Below, one piece after another: positions 37,432 to 45,726 of a stretch of 64,000 nt of DNA. Positions within the stretch are counted from its first letter, which is position 1. Each line of letters begins with the position of its first letter. Source of the stretch: JAVJRN01 sp040218415 (GTDB lineage: Bacteria > Bacteroidota > Bacteroidia > Cytophagales > Cyclobacteriaceae); contig JAVJRN010000031.1 in NCBI GenBank assembly GCA_040218415.1, forward strand, positions 1 through 64,000, read 5' to 3'. The notes beneath the pieces were generated by a model. That model made no database searches, was not told where the DNA came from, and worked only from the letters and a program-made list of their open reading frames with translations. The position numbers were made by a program, and so were the translations under genes.

Positions 37432-39855
37432 TTATTCTACCGTAATGGTTGTTTCTTCATGGAATGGTTGACCATTTTTCAGAATGCCTTCGAGAATAAT
37501 ACTGTACGCTCCTGATTGGTCTGAGGTGTAAAAAGATAGCTCAGCTTCATTATTCGTAAATCGGATATTAGGCTCCCAAAAAATGGTAGAACGATAGTCT
37601 GGCATACTATGCCTTTCACTTGGCTCGGCGTAGTTAGGACTATAAAACTCTTTTGACTTGCTGTAGCCCGGATACATAAAAGTCAGTATCCCGTTTGGTA
37701 CAGGATTATCCCTAGTTTCCCATCTTCCTCTTCGCGTATACACTAAAATCACTCCGTTGGCACCCTCTGTACCATAAATAGCGGCATCAGGGCCCTTCAA
37801 AACATCTATGAATTCTACGTCTAATGGCGAGATGCTTTGAACAAAGTCAAGGTTCACTGGTACTCCGTCTATCACAAAGAGTGGGGATTGCGATCCGCTA
37901 AAGCTAGAAACCCCACGAATAGAGATCGTTTGATTTGGAAAATCTCCAGCGACCTGTGCTCCAGGCAATCTTCTAAGTAGTTCAAAAATACTTCTTGGCA
38001 CGACAGTCAGCGAATCTGTAGTGATTCTGTAACTGGGTTCCTGATAAAGAGGAGTCCGTTGGCTTGGAGCGTTGATGTCAGTCTTCTTTTTTGCAGCTAT
38101 AGTTATTCCTTCAAGAAGGATGGCATCATTATCAAGATTAAAAGCCTTAGCAATTTGGTTTAGCTTCTTTGCTTTTTTGGCATAACCCTGATCTAAATTT
38201 ATGAAAGGAGGAATGGGATAAACTGTTTCTGGAGTGGGCAAATAATTCAAATTAATCTTAACATTTTTATCAGGCTTGTCCTTTTTCCCTTTAAAACCTT
38301 GGGCTTTAATAACTACCATGGCACTATCCACAAAATTATTTCCAGTGATGAAAAATTCACCGTTTTCATCTGTATTGCCGAAGGCTAATATTCCCATTTC
38401 GGGTAGCATATATGTAAAAGAGGCTTCTCTTGGTTGATCTTCCTTATAATAATCCATGACCTGTCCCTGTATGGTAACTCCCTTTTCCGGCTGAAAGTCT
38501 AAAGAATTGCCCGTCTCCGCCAATAGTTTGCTAGAGGTAAACCTGCTCCAACCTTGAGTGAGCATAAGCAGATCTAATTCTTTGTAAGCTTCATTTGTGT
38601 GATTAAAATATCTTTTAGGAGATTCTATTCTGCCCTTGATTTCAGTGCTTAGAAGTAGATAATTCACAATAGTCATTTCGTCCTTAGTATACTGAATGTC
38701 GGAAGATGGATTAATACTTATAGAGGCAGAATGAACAGAATCATTTTTTGCTTTAAGGTGGAGAATAACCTCAGACCTATTCTCGTAGCTGCTTTGGTTT
38801 GCATCTATTATTATGTCTGAAATAGCCTCTGGGGTGTTTGGGAATATGAGTCTCTCCGAAAGCGGCAGATCATTTTTGTCAAACAAAGTAATGTTGATAA
38901 CCCCGACGGGTAATTGATTTTTATTGACCGTTAGAACATTTGAATTTTGGTTTTCCATTTTAAGACCAAATAAAGGCTGGCCCTTTTGGTGTGCGATAAT
39001 GGTGCCGCCTGTTAAATCTATTCCCTGAGAAATCGCCGAAATTGATATCTGCTCCGAAGTGTAGCTGTGCCTAACTCTAATTAAGGCACCCAGATTTTTA
39101 ACTTCAGGGAGGGGGAATTTTTCCGAGTTCATCATCGCATAATATTGATTGTCTTTTTTCGGTTTAAAAAAGGAAAGCCCGTGTCCAAACTGATCCGTTG
39201 TAAATTTGGTAATTTCACGTCCATTCTGATCCTGAATAACCCCTTCTATTTGAAAACCTTTTCCTGCTTTAGTTACTGCTTTGACCGCTACTTTCGTTGA
39301 TATCCCATCAATCAAATCACCTCCTTCTGGCATAAATTGAATATCGAAATCGTTCTTCTTTGAAATTGACAATTGTTCTAATCGGCCTTCGTAGCTTACC
39401 GAATCTGCTGATGGGAGTAAGCTGTTTAAAATAGGGATGTCTTTTCTGAAAAAGAGTTCCTCGTCAAAATTTCTCATCCAGTTGGTATACGCTCGAACTC
39501 TATAATTGCCCTCTTGTAAGGTTTTCGGAAGAGAAAAATTACCAACAGAAACACCCTCTTGAATGGGCAATAACAATGATTGGATTATCTTTTCATTAGG
39601 TTCGATTAGCTCTACATGCAATGCACCACTAAGGCTCGTGGGGGTATGAAAGGTGCCCTCTACCGTGTAAGCTTTAAACCAAATATCTTCATTGACACTG
39701 TAGATGGGTTTGTCCAAATGAAGATATACCTTTTCTTGACCTGTTGGTTTAGCATAATCTGTCAGTTGTTGATCATCCTTAGATTGCGCCAAGGCAAAGC
39801 CAGTAGAAATGATTAGGAGGATGGTAAGGATGCGTTTGTCTAGCAGGTAACTCAT
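37432..39855 (-). CDS. MG2-domain surface protein with TonB plug domain
   Basis: 807 residues with a signal peptide (MSYLLDKRILTILLIISTG, cleavage near ALAQ). The first part has a macroglobulin MG2-like domain (EKVYLHLDKPIYSVNEDIWF). Near residues 460-520 there is a carboxypeptidase-regulatory-like module (MDYYKEDQPREASFTYM). Residues ~610-730 form a TonB plug-like domain (FVIDGVPVNLDFVQ; IDVLKGPDAAIYGTEGANG) without a following beta-barrel. A short C-terminal sandwich closes it. Same combination of modules as the giant protein at 257-6133, so the two may have related roles at the surface. Transcribed alone. Confidence 0.85.
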   Translation of the reverse strand: MSYLLDKRILTILLIISTGFALAQSKDDQQLTDYAKPTGQEKVYLHLDKPIYSVNEDIWFKAYTVEGTFHTPTSLSGALHVELIEPNEKIIQSLLLPIQEGVSVGNFSLPKTLQEGNYRVRAYTNWMRNFDEELFFRKDIPILNSLLPSADSVSYEGRLEQLSISKKNDFDIQFMPEGGDLIDGISTKVAVKAVTKAGKGFQIEGVIQDQNGREITKFTTDQFGHGLSFFKPKKDNQYYAMMNSEKFPLPEVKNLGALIRVRHSYTSEQISISAISQGIDLTGGTIIAHQKGQPLFGLKMENQNSNVLTVNKNQLPVGVINITLFDKNDLPLSERLIFPNTPEAISDIIIDANQSSYENRSEVILHLKAKNDSVHSASISINPSSDIQYTKDEMTIVNYLLLSTEIKGRIESPKRYFNHTNEAYKELDLLMLTQGWSRFTSSKLLAETGNSLDFQPEKGVTIQGQVMDYYKEDQPREASFTYMLPEMGILAFGNTDENGEFFITGNNFVDSAMVVIKAQGFKGKKDKPDKNVKINLNYLPTPETVYPIPPFINLDQGYAKKAKKLNQIAKAFNLDNDAILLEGITIAAKKKTDINAPSQRTPLYQEPSYRITTDSLTVVPRSIFELLRRLPGAQVAGDFPNQTISIRGVSSFSGSQSPLFVIDGVPVNLDFVQSISPLDVEFIDVLKGPDAAIYGTEGANGVILVYTRRGRWETRDNPVPNGILTFMYPGYSKSKEFYSPNYAEPSERHSMPDYRSTIFWEPNIRFTNNEAELSFYTSDQSGAYSIILEGILKNGQPFHEETTITVE

Positions 39856-40060
39856 TTTTCAAAAATAAGGTCTTTTTTGAAAAATTATAGAAACGTTTGA
39901 TACAATTTCACTTATTTGTCAAAATAAATAGAACTAAAAATGATAAGAAACCCCTCAAAATCCAGTATTGGGAAGAATGGTAACATTACGTTTAGAATAG
40001 TGCTTGAGAGTATGCAGGTGCTAAGGGCTTGGTTGACGTTAAATACTTCGGAGAGTCATA

Positions 40061-40078
40061 CAGAAGTAACTTCCGCGC
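40061..40078. repeat. GAAGTTACTT-type palindromic element, copy 2
   Basis: cagaagtaacttccgcgc, the reverse complement orientation of the element at 45400. Confidence 0.5.
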
Positions 40079-40122
40079 GAGTTGTGAGCCGCTTTGATGT
40101 GCGGTACATACCATAAATCGCC

Positions 40123-40151
40123 CTCTGGTCGTAGCGTCTGGTAAGATCTAA
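40123..40151 (+). repeat. degenerate 29-base repeat, copy 2
   Basis: ctctggtc, nine variable bases, then gtaagatctaa; matches copies 1 and 3 at about 17 positions of 29 in common to all three. Confidence 0.5.
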
Positions 40152-40284
40152 GGGAGAGATAGGCACTTATATTCTTCATAATGTGTATTTGTAATTTTCC
40201 CTATTGCATTTAGTGGTAGGAATAATTAAGTTTATCTTATGAAACTGAAAAAATAGAAATTCTATAAACTTAAAATTGAAAATT

Positions 40285-40668
40285 ATGAAATCTATTGCAC
40301 TATTATTAATTGGACTAAATACTTACTTCAATAATTCAGTTATTGAACCAAAAACGACGGACATAGAAGCTTTGACGGTGACTGAAAAAAGGACTGAAGA
40401 CCATGGAATTTATTATCACTATGAAATAAAGAATACCGGAAATACAATTATTCCAGCAAAAAGCTATAAAGTTTTTTTAAAGGTAAATGGGAAAACTATC
40501 AGTCTTGATAGAGCAACTTCTGAATTAAAACCAGGACAAATTATGAAATACGAGTCACAAAAAACCTTTTATAAAAAGGATGATGAGTTTTTGAATTACT
40601 CACTCGAAATAAAAATAAATGACTCTAATGAGGAGAATAATGTATTAAAAGGACAATCAAAATTGTAA
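40285..40668 (+). CDS. small exported CARDB-like protein
   Basis: 127 residues; the ATG at 40285 is preferred over the TTG three codons earlier. The leader KSIALLLIGLNTYFNNS suggests export. The body resembles a CARDB/NEAT-like Ig sandwich: YHYEIKNTGNTIIPAKSYKV and LKPGQIMKYESQKTF. No neighbours in an operon. Function unknown. Confidence 0.65.
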   Translation: MKSIALLLIGLNTYFNNSVIEPKTTDIEALTVTEKRTEDHGIYYHYEIKNTGNTIIPAKSYKVFLKVNGKTISLDRATSELKPGQIMKYESQKTFYKKDDEFLNYSLEIKINDSNEENNVLKGQSKL

Positions 40669-40886
40669 AACAGTTGTTAACTCCAATTTTGCAAGTTTAG
40701 TGAAGGGTAACTTATATGGGGTGTGGATAACCCAAGCTCACAGATTGATAGTTCAATCCGATAAAGTATGAGGGATGCTGTAACGACTAAACGCACGGCA
40801 TTCGATAATTAAATCATCAAGCCTTATTACGTCAGTGAAAGCTTAAGGTTTTTTTGTGTGCATATCCTCTTTAGTTTCCTTCTGCT

Positions 40887-40915
40887 CTCTGACCCTAGCA
40901 TTCGATAAGACCTAA
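40887..40915 (+). repeat. degenerate 29-base repeat, copy 3
   Basis: ctctgacc, then ctagcattc and gataagacctaa; closest to copy 2 at the 3' end. Confidence 0.5.
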
Positions 40916-40974
40916 GATAGTCTGGCCATTATAGCTGTTTGAAAAAAGCAACAAAGAAGAATAAAAGAAATGAC

Positions 40975-41184
40975 TTATTCCAGTTTTGGCAATAGCATAA
41001 TCATCCCATTGAATTGATCTACAAATCGAATGATCCAGCGGTTAGATGATGTGCATAACGACCCATTAGGGTCAGAGTTTGTATTCAGAACAAACGCGTG
41101 AGTGTGGTGGAGTCGAGCTAGAAAAAATCTACTGGTGATGGCCGGGATTTGGAGCTGACTTCTTTGTAATCGAGCGGAAGATAT
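40975..41184 (-). pseudogene. possible remnant of a C-terminal coding region
   Basis: An open minus-strand frame of 70 codons without start codon reads phrases such as NTNSDPNGSLCTSSNRW and DQFNGMIMLLPKLE before a stop. Composition is protein-like, but no family is recognised and chance is possible. Confidence 0.2.
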
Positions 41185-41388
41185 TTACAGAGTCCTTTTT
41201 TCTTAAATACTCATAGAACCTTAAGGTATCCATCTAACTCCTTTGCAATAGTCTTCACAGGTACACCTTGAGTAGACATAACATACAACATACACTAGTG
41301 GGCTTTTCTAAATAGCTCTGTTAAATGGTAATTGTTACACCTTCTTTTGATTCTTTTACAAGCCATAATCTCACCTATAATTTATTTT

Positions 41389-41435
41389 TAAGTTGAACTA
41401 TTTAATAATAAGTTGCACAACTTACTATTAAGTTG
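41389..41435. promoter_or_regulatory. phased TAAGTTG half-sites, probable MecI-type operator
   Basis: taagttg occurs at 41389, 41409 and 41429, exactly 20 bases apart; the middle one is half of the dyad taagttg-ca-caactta (41409-41424). It stands 38 bases before the MecI-like gene start and is the probable autoregulatory operator, with a sequence different from that of the first MecI operator. Confidence 0.7.
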
Positions 41436-41472
41436 TAGGTTTGAAATGCTGATTCATTAAACTCATAAAGTA

Positions 41473-41847
41473 ATGACTACATTAACTAAGGCTGAAGAGA
41501 AGATCATGAAGATTCTCTGGGGTATTGAAAAAGGTTTTATCAAGGATATTATCGAAGAATACCCTGACCCTAAACCTCTTTACAATTCGGTTTCGACCAT
41601 CGTGAGGGTGCTGGTACAAAAGGAAATCGTAGGCTTCAAGGCTTATGGTAATACGCATCAGTACCACCCACTTATTACCAAAGAGGAGTATAGTCAGGGA
41701 CAAATGTCTCGTTTGGTTTCCGATTATTATAACAATTCTCTGAAGCAGGTAGTCAACTTCTTTTCTGAAAGCAAAGGGCTAGATGAAAAGGAGCTGGATG
41801 AAGTTATGAAAATGCTCGAAGATTTGAAATCACAGAAAAATGAGTAA
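41473..41847 (+). CDS. MecI/BlaI-family transcriptional repressor (second copy)
   Basis: 124 residues with the start TTLTKAEEKIMKILWGIEKG and recognition region YNSVSTIVRVLVQKEIVG. Clearly paralogous to the repressor at 8190-8552. It overlaps the BlaR1-like gene by eight bases and has its own operator-like dyads, distinct in sequence from the first pair, so the two regulators probably act separately. Confidence 0.92.
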   Translation: MTTLTKAEEKIMKILWGIEKGFIKDIIEEYPDPKPLYNSVSTIVRVLVQKEIVGFKAYGNTHQYHPLITKEEYSQGQMSRLVSDYYNNSLKQVVNFFSESKGLDEKELDEVMKMLEDLKSQKNE

Positions 41848-43249
41848 GCTAATAATGTATCTAATTGAGTCCAGTGCTGTATTGGCATTGCTCTATTCAT
41901 TGTATTTACTATTGTTGAGAAAAGAGACATTCTTTAATCTCAACCGTTTTTACCTGTTGGCCATTTCATTTCTCATTCCTATCGTAAGTTTTCAGGTATC
42001 TGTATCTCCCAATCAGGTGATAAAAAAACCAATTGAACAACTGAGTACCGTAAGATTTAAGTACTACGAGGCATTATCTGATTGGAATTTTGAGGGAAAT
42101 GGAAATACGGAGAATCCCACAAGCGCAAATCAACTAGCCAATTTCAAATGGATCAATGGCAAATTGGTCATGATGCTTCTACTTTTCATATATGGCATTG
42201 GAGTATTGGCTTCTCTTTTTCGCCTTGTGTGGATCTACCGCTCGATTTATCAACTTAAAAGTGGTAATCCAAAAATGGAGATGCAGGGGATGACTATTGT
42301 AAAAGGACCTTACGAAATCCCTCCATTTTCTTTTATGAATAGCGTGTTTATGTATAAAGACCTGATCGGCACTGACGAGTTCCAGCAGATACTGGCACAT
42401 GAAAAGACGCATATAGAGCAGAGACACTCTGCTGATTTAATTATTGTTCAACTTTTAGCTGCCTTCTTGTGGTTCAATCCTGTGGTTTGGTGGCTGATTA
42501 AATCCCTAAAAACAACACATGAATATATAGCAGATAAAAAAATGATTAACCAGGGTTATTCCTTAGTTGAGTACCAGTCATTGCTTTTGAGACAATTGAT
42601 CAGCAACAACTCATTTGGGTTGGTACATAATTTCAATTTAACATTCATTAAAAAAAGAATAATCATGATGAAAATAAAAGATTCCGGATGGGCTGGAAGA
42701 GCCAAAGTGGCCTTTGCTTTATCCTTTGTAGTAATATTTGGTCTGATAGTTTCCCAGTGCAACTCTAAGATCGACGATCACAATGCTGTGACTTTAAATA
42801 CTAATGAGGCTCTTGAATTGACCCTCCCTATATTGCCAGAGACAGGATATAAGTTTGATGGCGACCTATCCAATTCGATAGAAATTTCAATCAATAATGA
42901 TCAGTTATGGATCAATGGTGAAAACTATGAGGTCAGTGAAATAGGAACGGTCATAAAACAGGCTAATCTTTCTGAGACAAGCTTTGTAGTCATGAAAGTG
43001 GGCAATGATCAATCTATGTCTCTTGTTCTTGATGTGCAAGCTGAGTTGCGCAAGGCGAACAAACGTAAGGTTCTTTATCTTGGACAAACCACGGAGAAAC
43101 AGTCATTTAAAATGCCCTTTTTGCTTCCGCCAAATCCTGAAAGCAATTCGGTTCATGTCCTTAAAATTGATGATGAGTATGCCAGACAAAATGACCTGAA
43201 TTTGTACAAAGTCGATTTGAGTGATGATTTGGGAACTGCCAGTCGGTAG
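41840..43249 (+). CDS. BlaR1-like M56 metallopeptidase, ended by an in-frame amber codon
   Basis: 469 residues. Membrane segments near 5-25, 37-52, 108-130 and zinc motif HEKTH at residues 187-191. A further membrane segment at ~290-310 leads to a periplasmic part lacking the TonB domain of the first copy. The gene stops at TAG 43247-43249, but the same frame stays open for 90 more codons up to 43519, followed by a strong terminator. The intact family member was probably longer. Coupled to the upstream repressor by an eight-base overlap. Confidence 0.82.
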   Translation: MSKLIMYLIESSAVLALLYSLYLLLLRKETFFNLNRFYLLAISFLIPIVSFQVSVSPNQVIKKPIEQLSTVRFKYYEALSDWNFEGNGNTENPTSANQLANFKWINGKLVMMLLLFIYGIGVLASLFRLVWIYRSIYQLKSGNPKMEMQGMTIVKGPYEIPPFSFMNSVFMYKDLIGTDEFQQILAHEKTHIEQRHSADLIIVQLLAAFLWFNPVVWWLIKSLKTTHEYIADKKMINQGYSLVEYQSLLLRQLISNNSFGLVHNFNLTFIKKRIIMMKIKDSGWAGRAKVAFALSFVVIFGLIVSQCNSKIDDHNAVTLNTNEALELTLPILPETGYKFDGDLSNSIEISINNDQLWINGENYEVSEIGTVIKQANLSETSFVVMKVGNDQSMSLVLDVQAELRKANKRKVLYLGQTTEKQSFKMPFLLPPNPESNSVHVLKIDDEYARQNDLNLYKVDLSDDLGTASR

Positions 43250-43519
43250 GAAACTTATGATTTTCTGAAAGACCATCTTGAGAGGGCTAAGTCTAATTAT
43301 GTGGTGAGTGTCAAGTACAATGACAATACCACTTATGGCCACTATTTGCTGAACTTAAATCAAGTTAATGGAGCTTTTGATCAAATTTATGATGAACGTG
43401 CGAAAGAAATGTTTGGCAAAAATTTCTACGATTTGGATAGAAGTATCGATGAGGAGAGAGAACAATACAACGCAGTAAGGAAAGGGCTGCCAAGAGCCAT
43501 TTCTATAGCAGAGAGATAA
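43250..43519 (+). pseudogene. in-frame continuation of the BlaR1-like gene after TAG
   Basis: Eighty-nine codons in the same frame directly after the amber codon, reading ETYDFLKDHLERAK, VSVKYNDNTTYGHYLL and a charged helical end, then TAA at 43517. Spacing and terminator position show it belonged to the upstream gene. Read-through, nonsense mutation or sequencing error can explain it. Confidence 0.6.
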
Positions 43520-43527
43520 CAATTACC

Positions 43528-43555
43528 AAGAAGGGCGCTAATTAGCGCCCTTCTT
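43528..43555 (+). terminator. rho-independent terminator of the second MecI/BlaR1 operon
   Basis: aagaagggcgct pairs perfectly with agcgcccttctt over 12 bases around aatt. Confidence 0.85.
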
Positions 43556-43601
43556 GTTTAACTAATTTCTTTTGATGATTTCAGTGAGGAGTAACCGCCG
43601 G

Positions 43602-43763
43602 CTAACCACTACCGCTGGTTGTTAGCCTCCTTATAGTTAGATTAAATCTTATGGATTTCGAATTCAGTACAAACCATGGATAGCTATAAGTAAAACCTCC
43701 CGCTACTGAGGCACCAAATCCATAGTGAGCTCCCCAAGAATGATAGCTAATGTCGGCTTCTTG
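43602..43763 (-). pseudogene. remnant of an outer-membrane-protein-like gene
   Basis: Minus-strand frame without start that reads ISYHSWGAHYGFGASVAGG and FTYSYPWFVLNSKSIRFNL before its stop at 43602. The adjacent frame just upstream (about 43765-43825) reads GWKISVINGYYLVTRSR and continues it sensibly if one base is shifted. Alternating aromatic residues look like beta-barrel strands. A decayed gene is likely. Confidence 0.4.
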
Positions 43764-43914
43764 TCACTAAATAATAGCCGTTAATAACGCTAATTTTCCA
43801 GCCTTTAAGTAACTACTTACTCTAGCTACCTACTTCAATTCCCTGAATATTGTCGTTCACTTTTTTGCTTCAAAACAAGGACTTAAAATCAATACTCCTT
43901 CTTTTTACCATTGT

Positions 43915-44114
43915 TATCGGTTTCGAAGACATCCTAAGCATCATTACGGAGATAGTCCCGAAGGCTGGTGTGCACAAGTCTTCTGCTACATAAATTCGAC
44001 GATTTCGTATCCCCATCAGGCTTTCGAAGTGATCCCTACTTTACCCATAGGCTTAGAATAAATGAAGATTTTATTGCCTATGATTGTACATTAATCGATC
44101 AATTCAGGTTGTAA
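43915..44114 (+). pseudogene. remnant of an unidentified gene with shifted frames
   Basis: Frame 43915-44061 reads YRFRRHPKHHYGDSPEGW and ends LPTLPIGLE-like; frame 44019-44114 reads GFRSDPYFTHRLRINEDF and ends at TAA 44112. The two frames overlap, as in a decayed gene with an indel. A His-rich start recalls M23 peptidases weakly. Confidence 0.3.
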
Positions 44115-44143
44115 ATTGAAATACTCATAGAAAAGGATGAAGG

Positions 44144-45364
44144 ATGACGAAAAGTAATCGGAAGAAAAATATACTCAGAGTTATTGCAGTCCTAATTTTG
44201 ATTGCGCTCATTAGTACTCCTCTTATCATGAGATGGTTGTGGGGGAAGGTAGACCACAAACCTCTAAGTGTATTTATACTGGATAAAACTGTCCTCAATA
44301 CATCATATCAGGAGCATTTGTCTCTTAACTGGGTACTGAATCATAACAAATATGTAAAATCTAGTGGAGCGTTTTATACACCCGAAGACGATTACTATGG
44401 CTTTTTTCCTGATGGGGAGGGCGATTATACCATCAAGGATATCGAAGAATTTACCGATGAAGAACTTATGGCCTTTGCTGATAATTATGATATGGCCTAC
44501 TATACGGATTTATATGGCATTTATGCGGTAGAGTGGAATAATGAATACCCAGAAATAAATCCCGATGTAGACCCTGGACGTATTGGCGAAAGGTCTTCCC
44601 TGATTTATGGAGGGTTGACAGCCAATGAATTAGGGTTGTTGAAAGCGTTTAAAAAACAAAAAAAGCTGATTGTCAATGAGTTTAATATTATTGCTGCGCC
44701 AACTTCGAACAAACTAAGAAGAGCGTACGAAAAAGAATTTAATTTAAAATGGAGTGGTTGGACAGGTAGGTACTTTGACAACCTTGACACCACCATCAAT
44801 AAGGAACTTCCCCGTTGGTTAATCAATAATTACTTGACGCAAAATAAGAATCAATGGCCTTTTAAAAACGCAGGCATTGCCTTTGTCCATACAAGCGATA
44901 AAGTAGTGATCTTAGAGAAAAGCACTCATCTCGAAATAGAAGTTCCGGTCATTCACACGGAAGAGGAATTTGTCGATTACTATGGGGTTGTAGAAGAAAT
45001 GAAATATCCGTTTTGGTTCGACATTATCGAAACAACCGATCAAAACCAAATTCTCTCTTCTTATAAAATTTCGAGTAATGAAAAAGGAGATTCGGTTTTA
45101 CGAAAATGGAATATTCCGAAGGAATTTCCGGCGGTTATTAGCAGTAAAGAGGATTACCCATTTTTCTATTTTGCAGGTGATTTTGCGGATAATCCTGTAT
45201 CCATGAAACACGCAAAATTTAAGTACATCAATCAATTTGGCTTTCTGTTTTATGAATCCACTGTCAGTGAGCGGGAAAGCTTTTTTTGGAAATTTTATCA
45301 GCCGCTGATGAAAAGAATAATCGATGATTATTACCAATCGAATCTCGATGAAAATACTCAATGA
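44144..45364 (+). CDS. membrane-anchored protein of unknown function
   Basis: 406 residues. One N-terminal membrane helix (VIAVLILIALISTPLIMRW), the rest probably periplasmic and rich in acidic and aromatic residues (TPEDDYYGFFPDGEGDYTIKD; FTDEELMAFADNYDMAYY). It has a good ribosome site (aaaggatgaagg). No family recognised; no operon partner: downstream is an intergenic region with a palindromic element. Confidence 0.65.
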   Translation: MTKSNRKKNILRVIAVLILIALISTPLIMRWLWGKVDHKPLSVFILDKTVLNTSYQEHLSLNWVLNHNKYVKSSGAFYTPEDDYYGFFPDGEGDYTIKDIEEFTDEELMAFADNYDMAYYTDLYGIYAVEWNNEYPEINPDVDPGRIGERSSLIYGGLTANELGLLKAFKKQKKLIVNEFNIIAAPTSNKLRRAYEKEFNLKWSGWTGRYFDNLDTTINKELPRWLINNYLTQNKNQWPFKNAGIAFVHTSDKVVILEKSTHLEIEVPVIHTEEEFVDYYGVVEEMKYPFWFDIIETTDQNQILSSYKISSNEKGDSVLRKWNIPKEFPAVISSKEDYPFFYFAGDFADNPVSMKHAKFKYINQFGFLFYESTVSERESFFWKFYQPLMKRIIDDYYQSNLDENTQ

Positions 45365-45726
45365 GACGAGGCTAATGCTAAGCCTTGCTATCCTCACTGG
45401 CGCGGAAGTTACTTCCGTGCCTATATGCTTATTCGCCCGTAACAAGTCTAATAAATCGATCTTGTCTTCATCCTCTTTTTTAAACTCATTTCGTTCCATT
45501 TCGCCATTTTATAGCGTCAAAGTTTCAGAATTCTAAGAATTCACTGTACTCATCTAAGGGATTGAGATTTTTCGGAACTATAATCAAACCTATCCCTTAC
45601 TTATAGTAGGTGTTCGCATCAAATGGGTGAAGTACGTCTATAGAATCTAAAGACTAGAAAAGTAGAAGTACATCTTCAAAGCGTTCATCAGGTATTAATA
45701 TTTTAATTTAAACTAAAAAATAAATT
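45365..45726. other. intergenic stretch before the ATP-grasp gene
   Basis: No gene. Includes the palindromic element copy 3 (45400-45416) and an AT-rich promoter-like region directly before the ATP-grasp start. Confidence 0.5.
45400..45416. repeat. GAAGTTACTT-type palindromic element, copy 3
   Basis: gcgcggaagttacttcc; cggaagt and acttccg pair perfectly around one T and extend with further pairs to about ten. Confidence 0.5.

Larger units (their letters stand above)
39856..40284. other. intergenic stretch with degenerate repeats
   Basis: Divergent promoter region of the plug protein and the small CARDB-like protein. It holds the palindromic element copy 2 (40061-40078) and 29-base repeat copy 2 (40123-40151); no gene. 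Confidence 0.5.
40669..41388. other. long intergenic stretch with repeat and possible coding remnant
   Basis: Contains 29-base repeat copy 3 (40887-40915) and a minus-strand open frame from 41184 to 40975 with no start codon that could be a gene remnant. Nothing else recognised. Confidence 0.45.

Noticed and set aside
41170..41310. Minus-strand phrase GVPVKTIAKEL that recalls the C-terminus of a tyrosine recombinase.
   Set aside because: Only a dozen residues match loosely and the frame is broken; not enough support for an integrase remnant.
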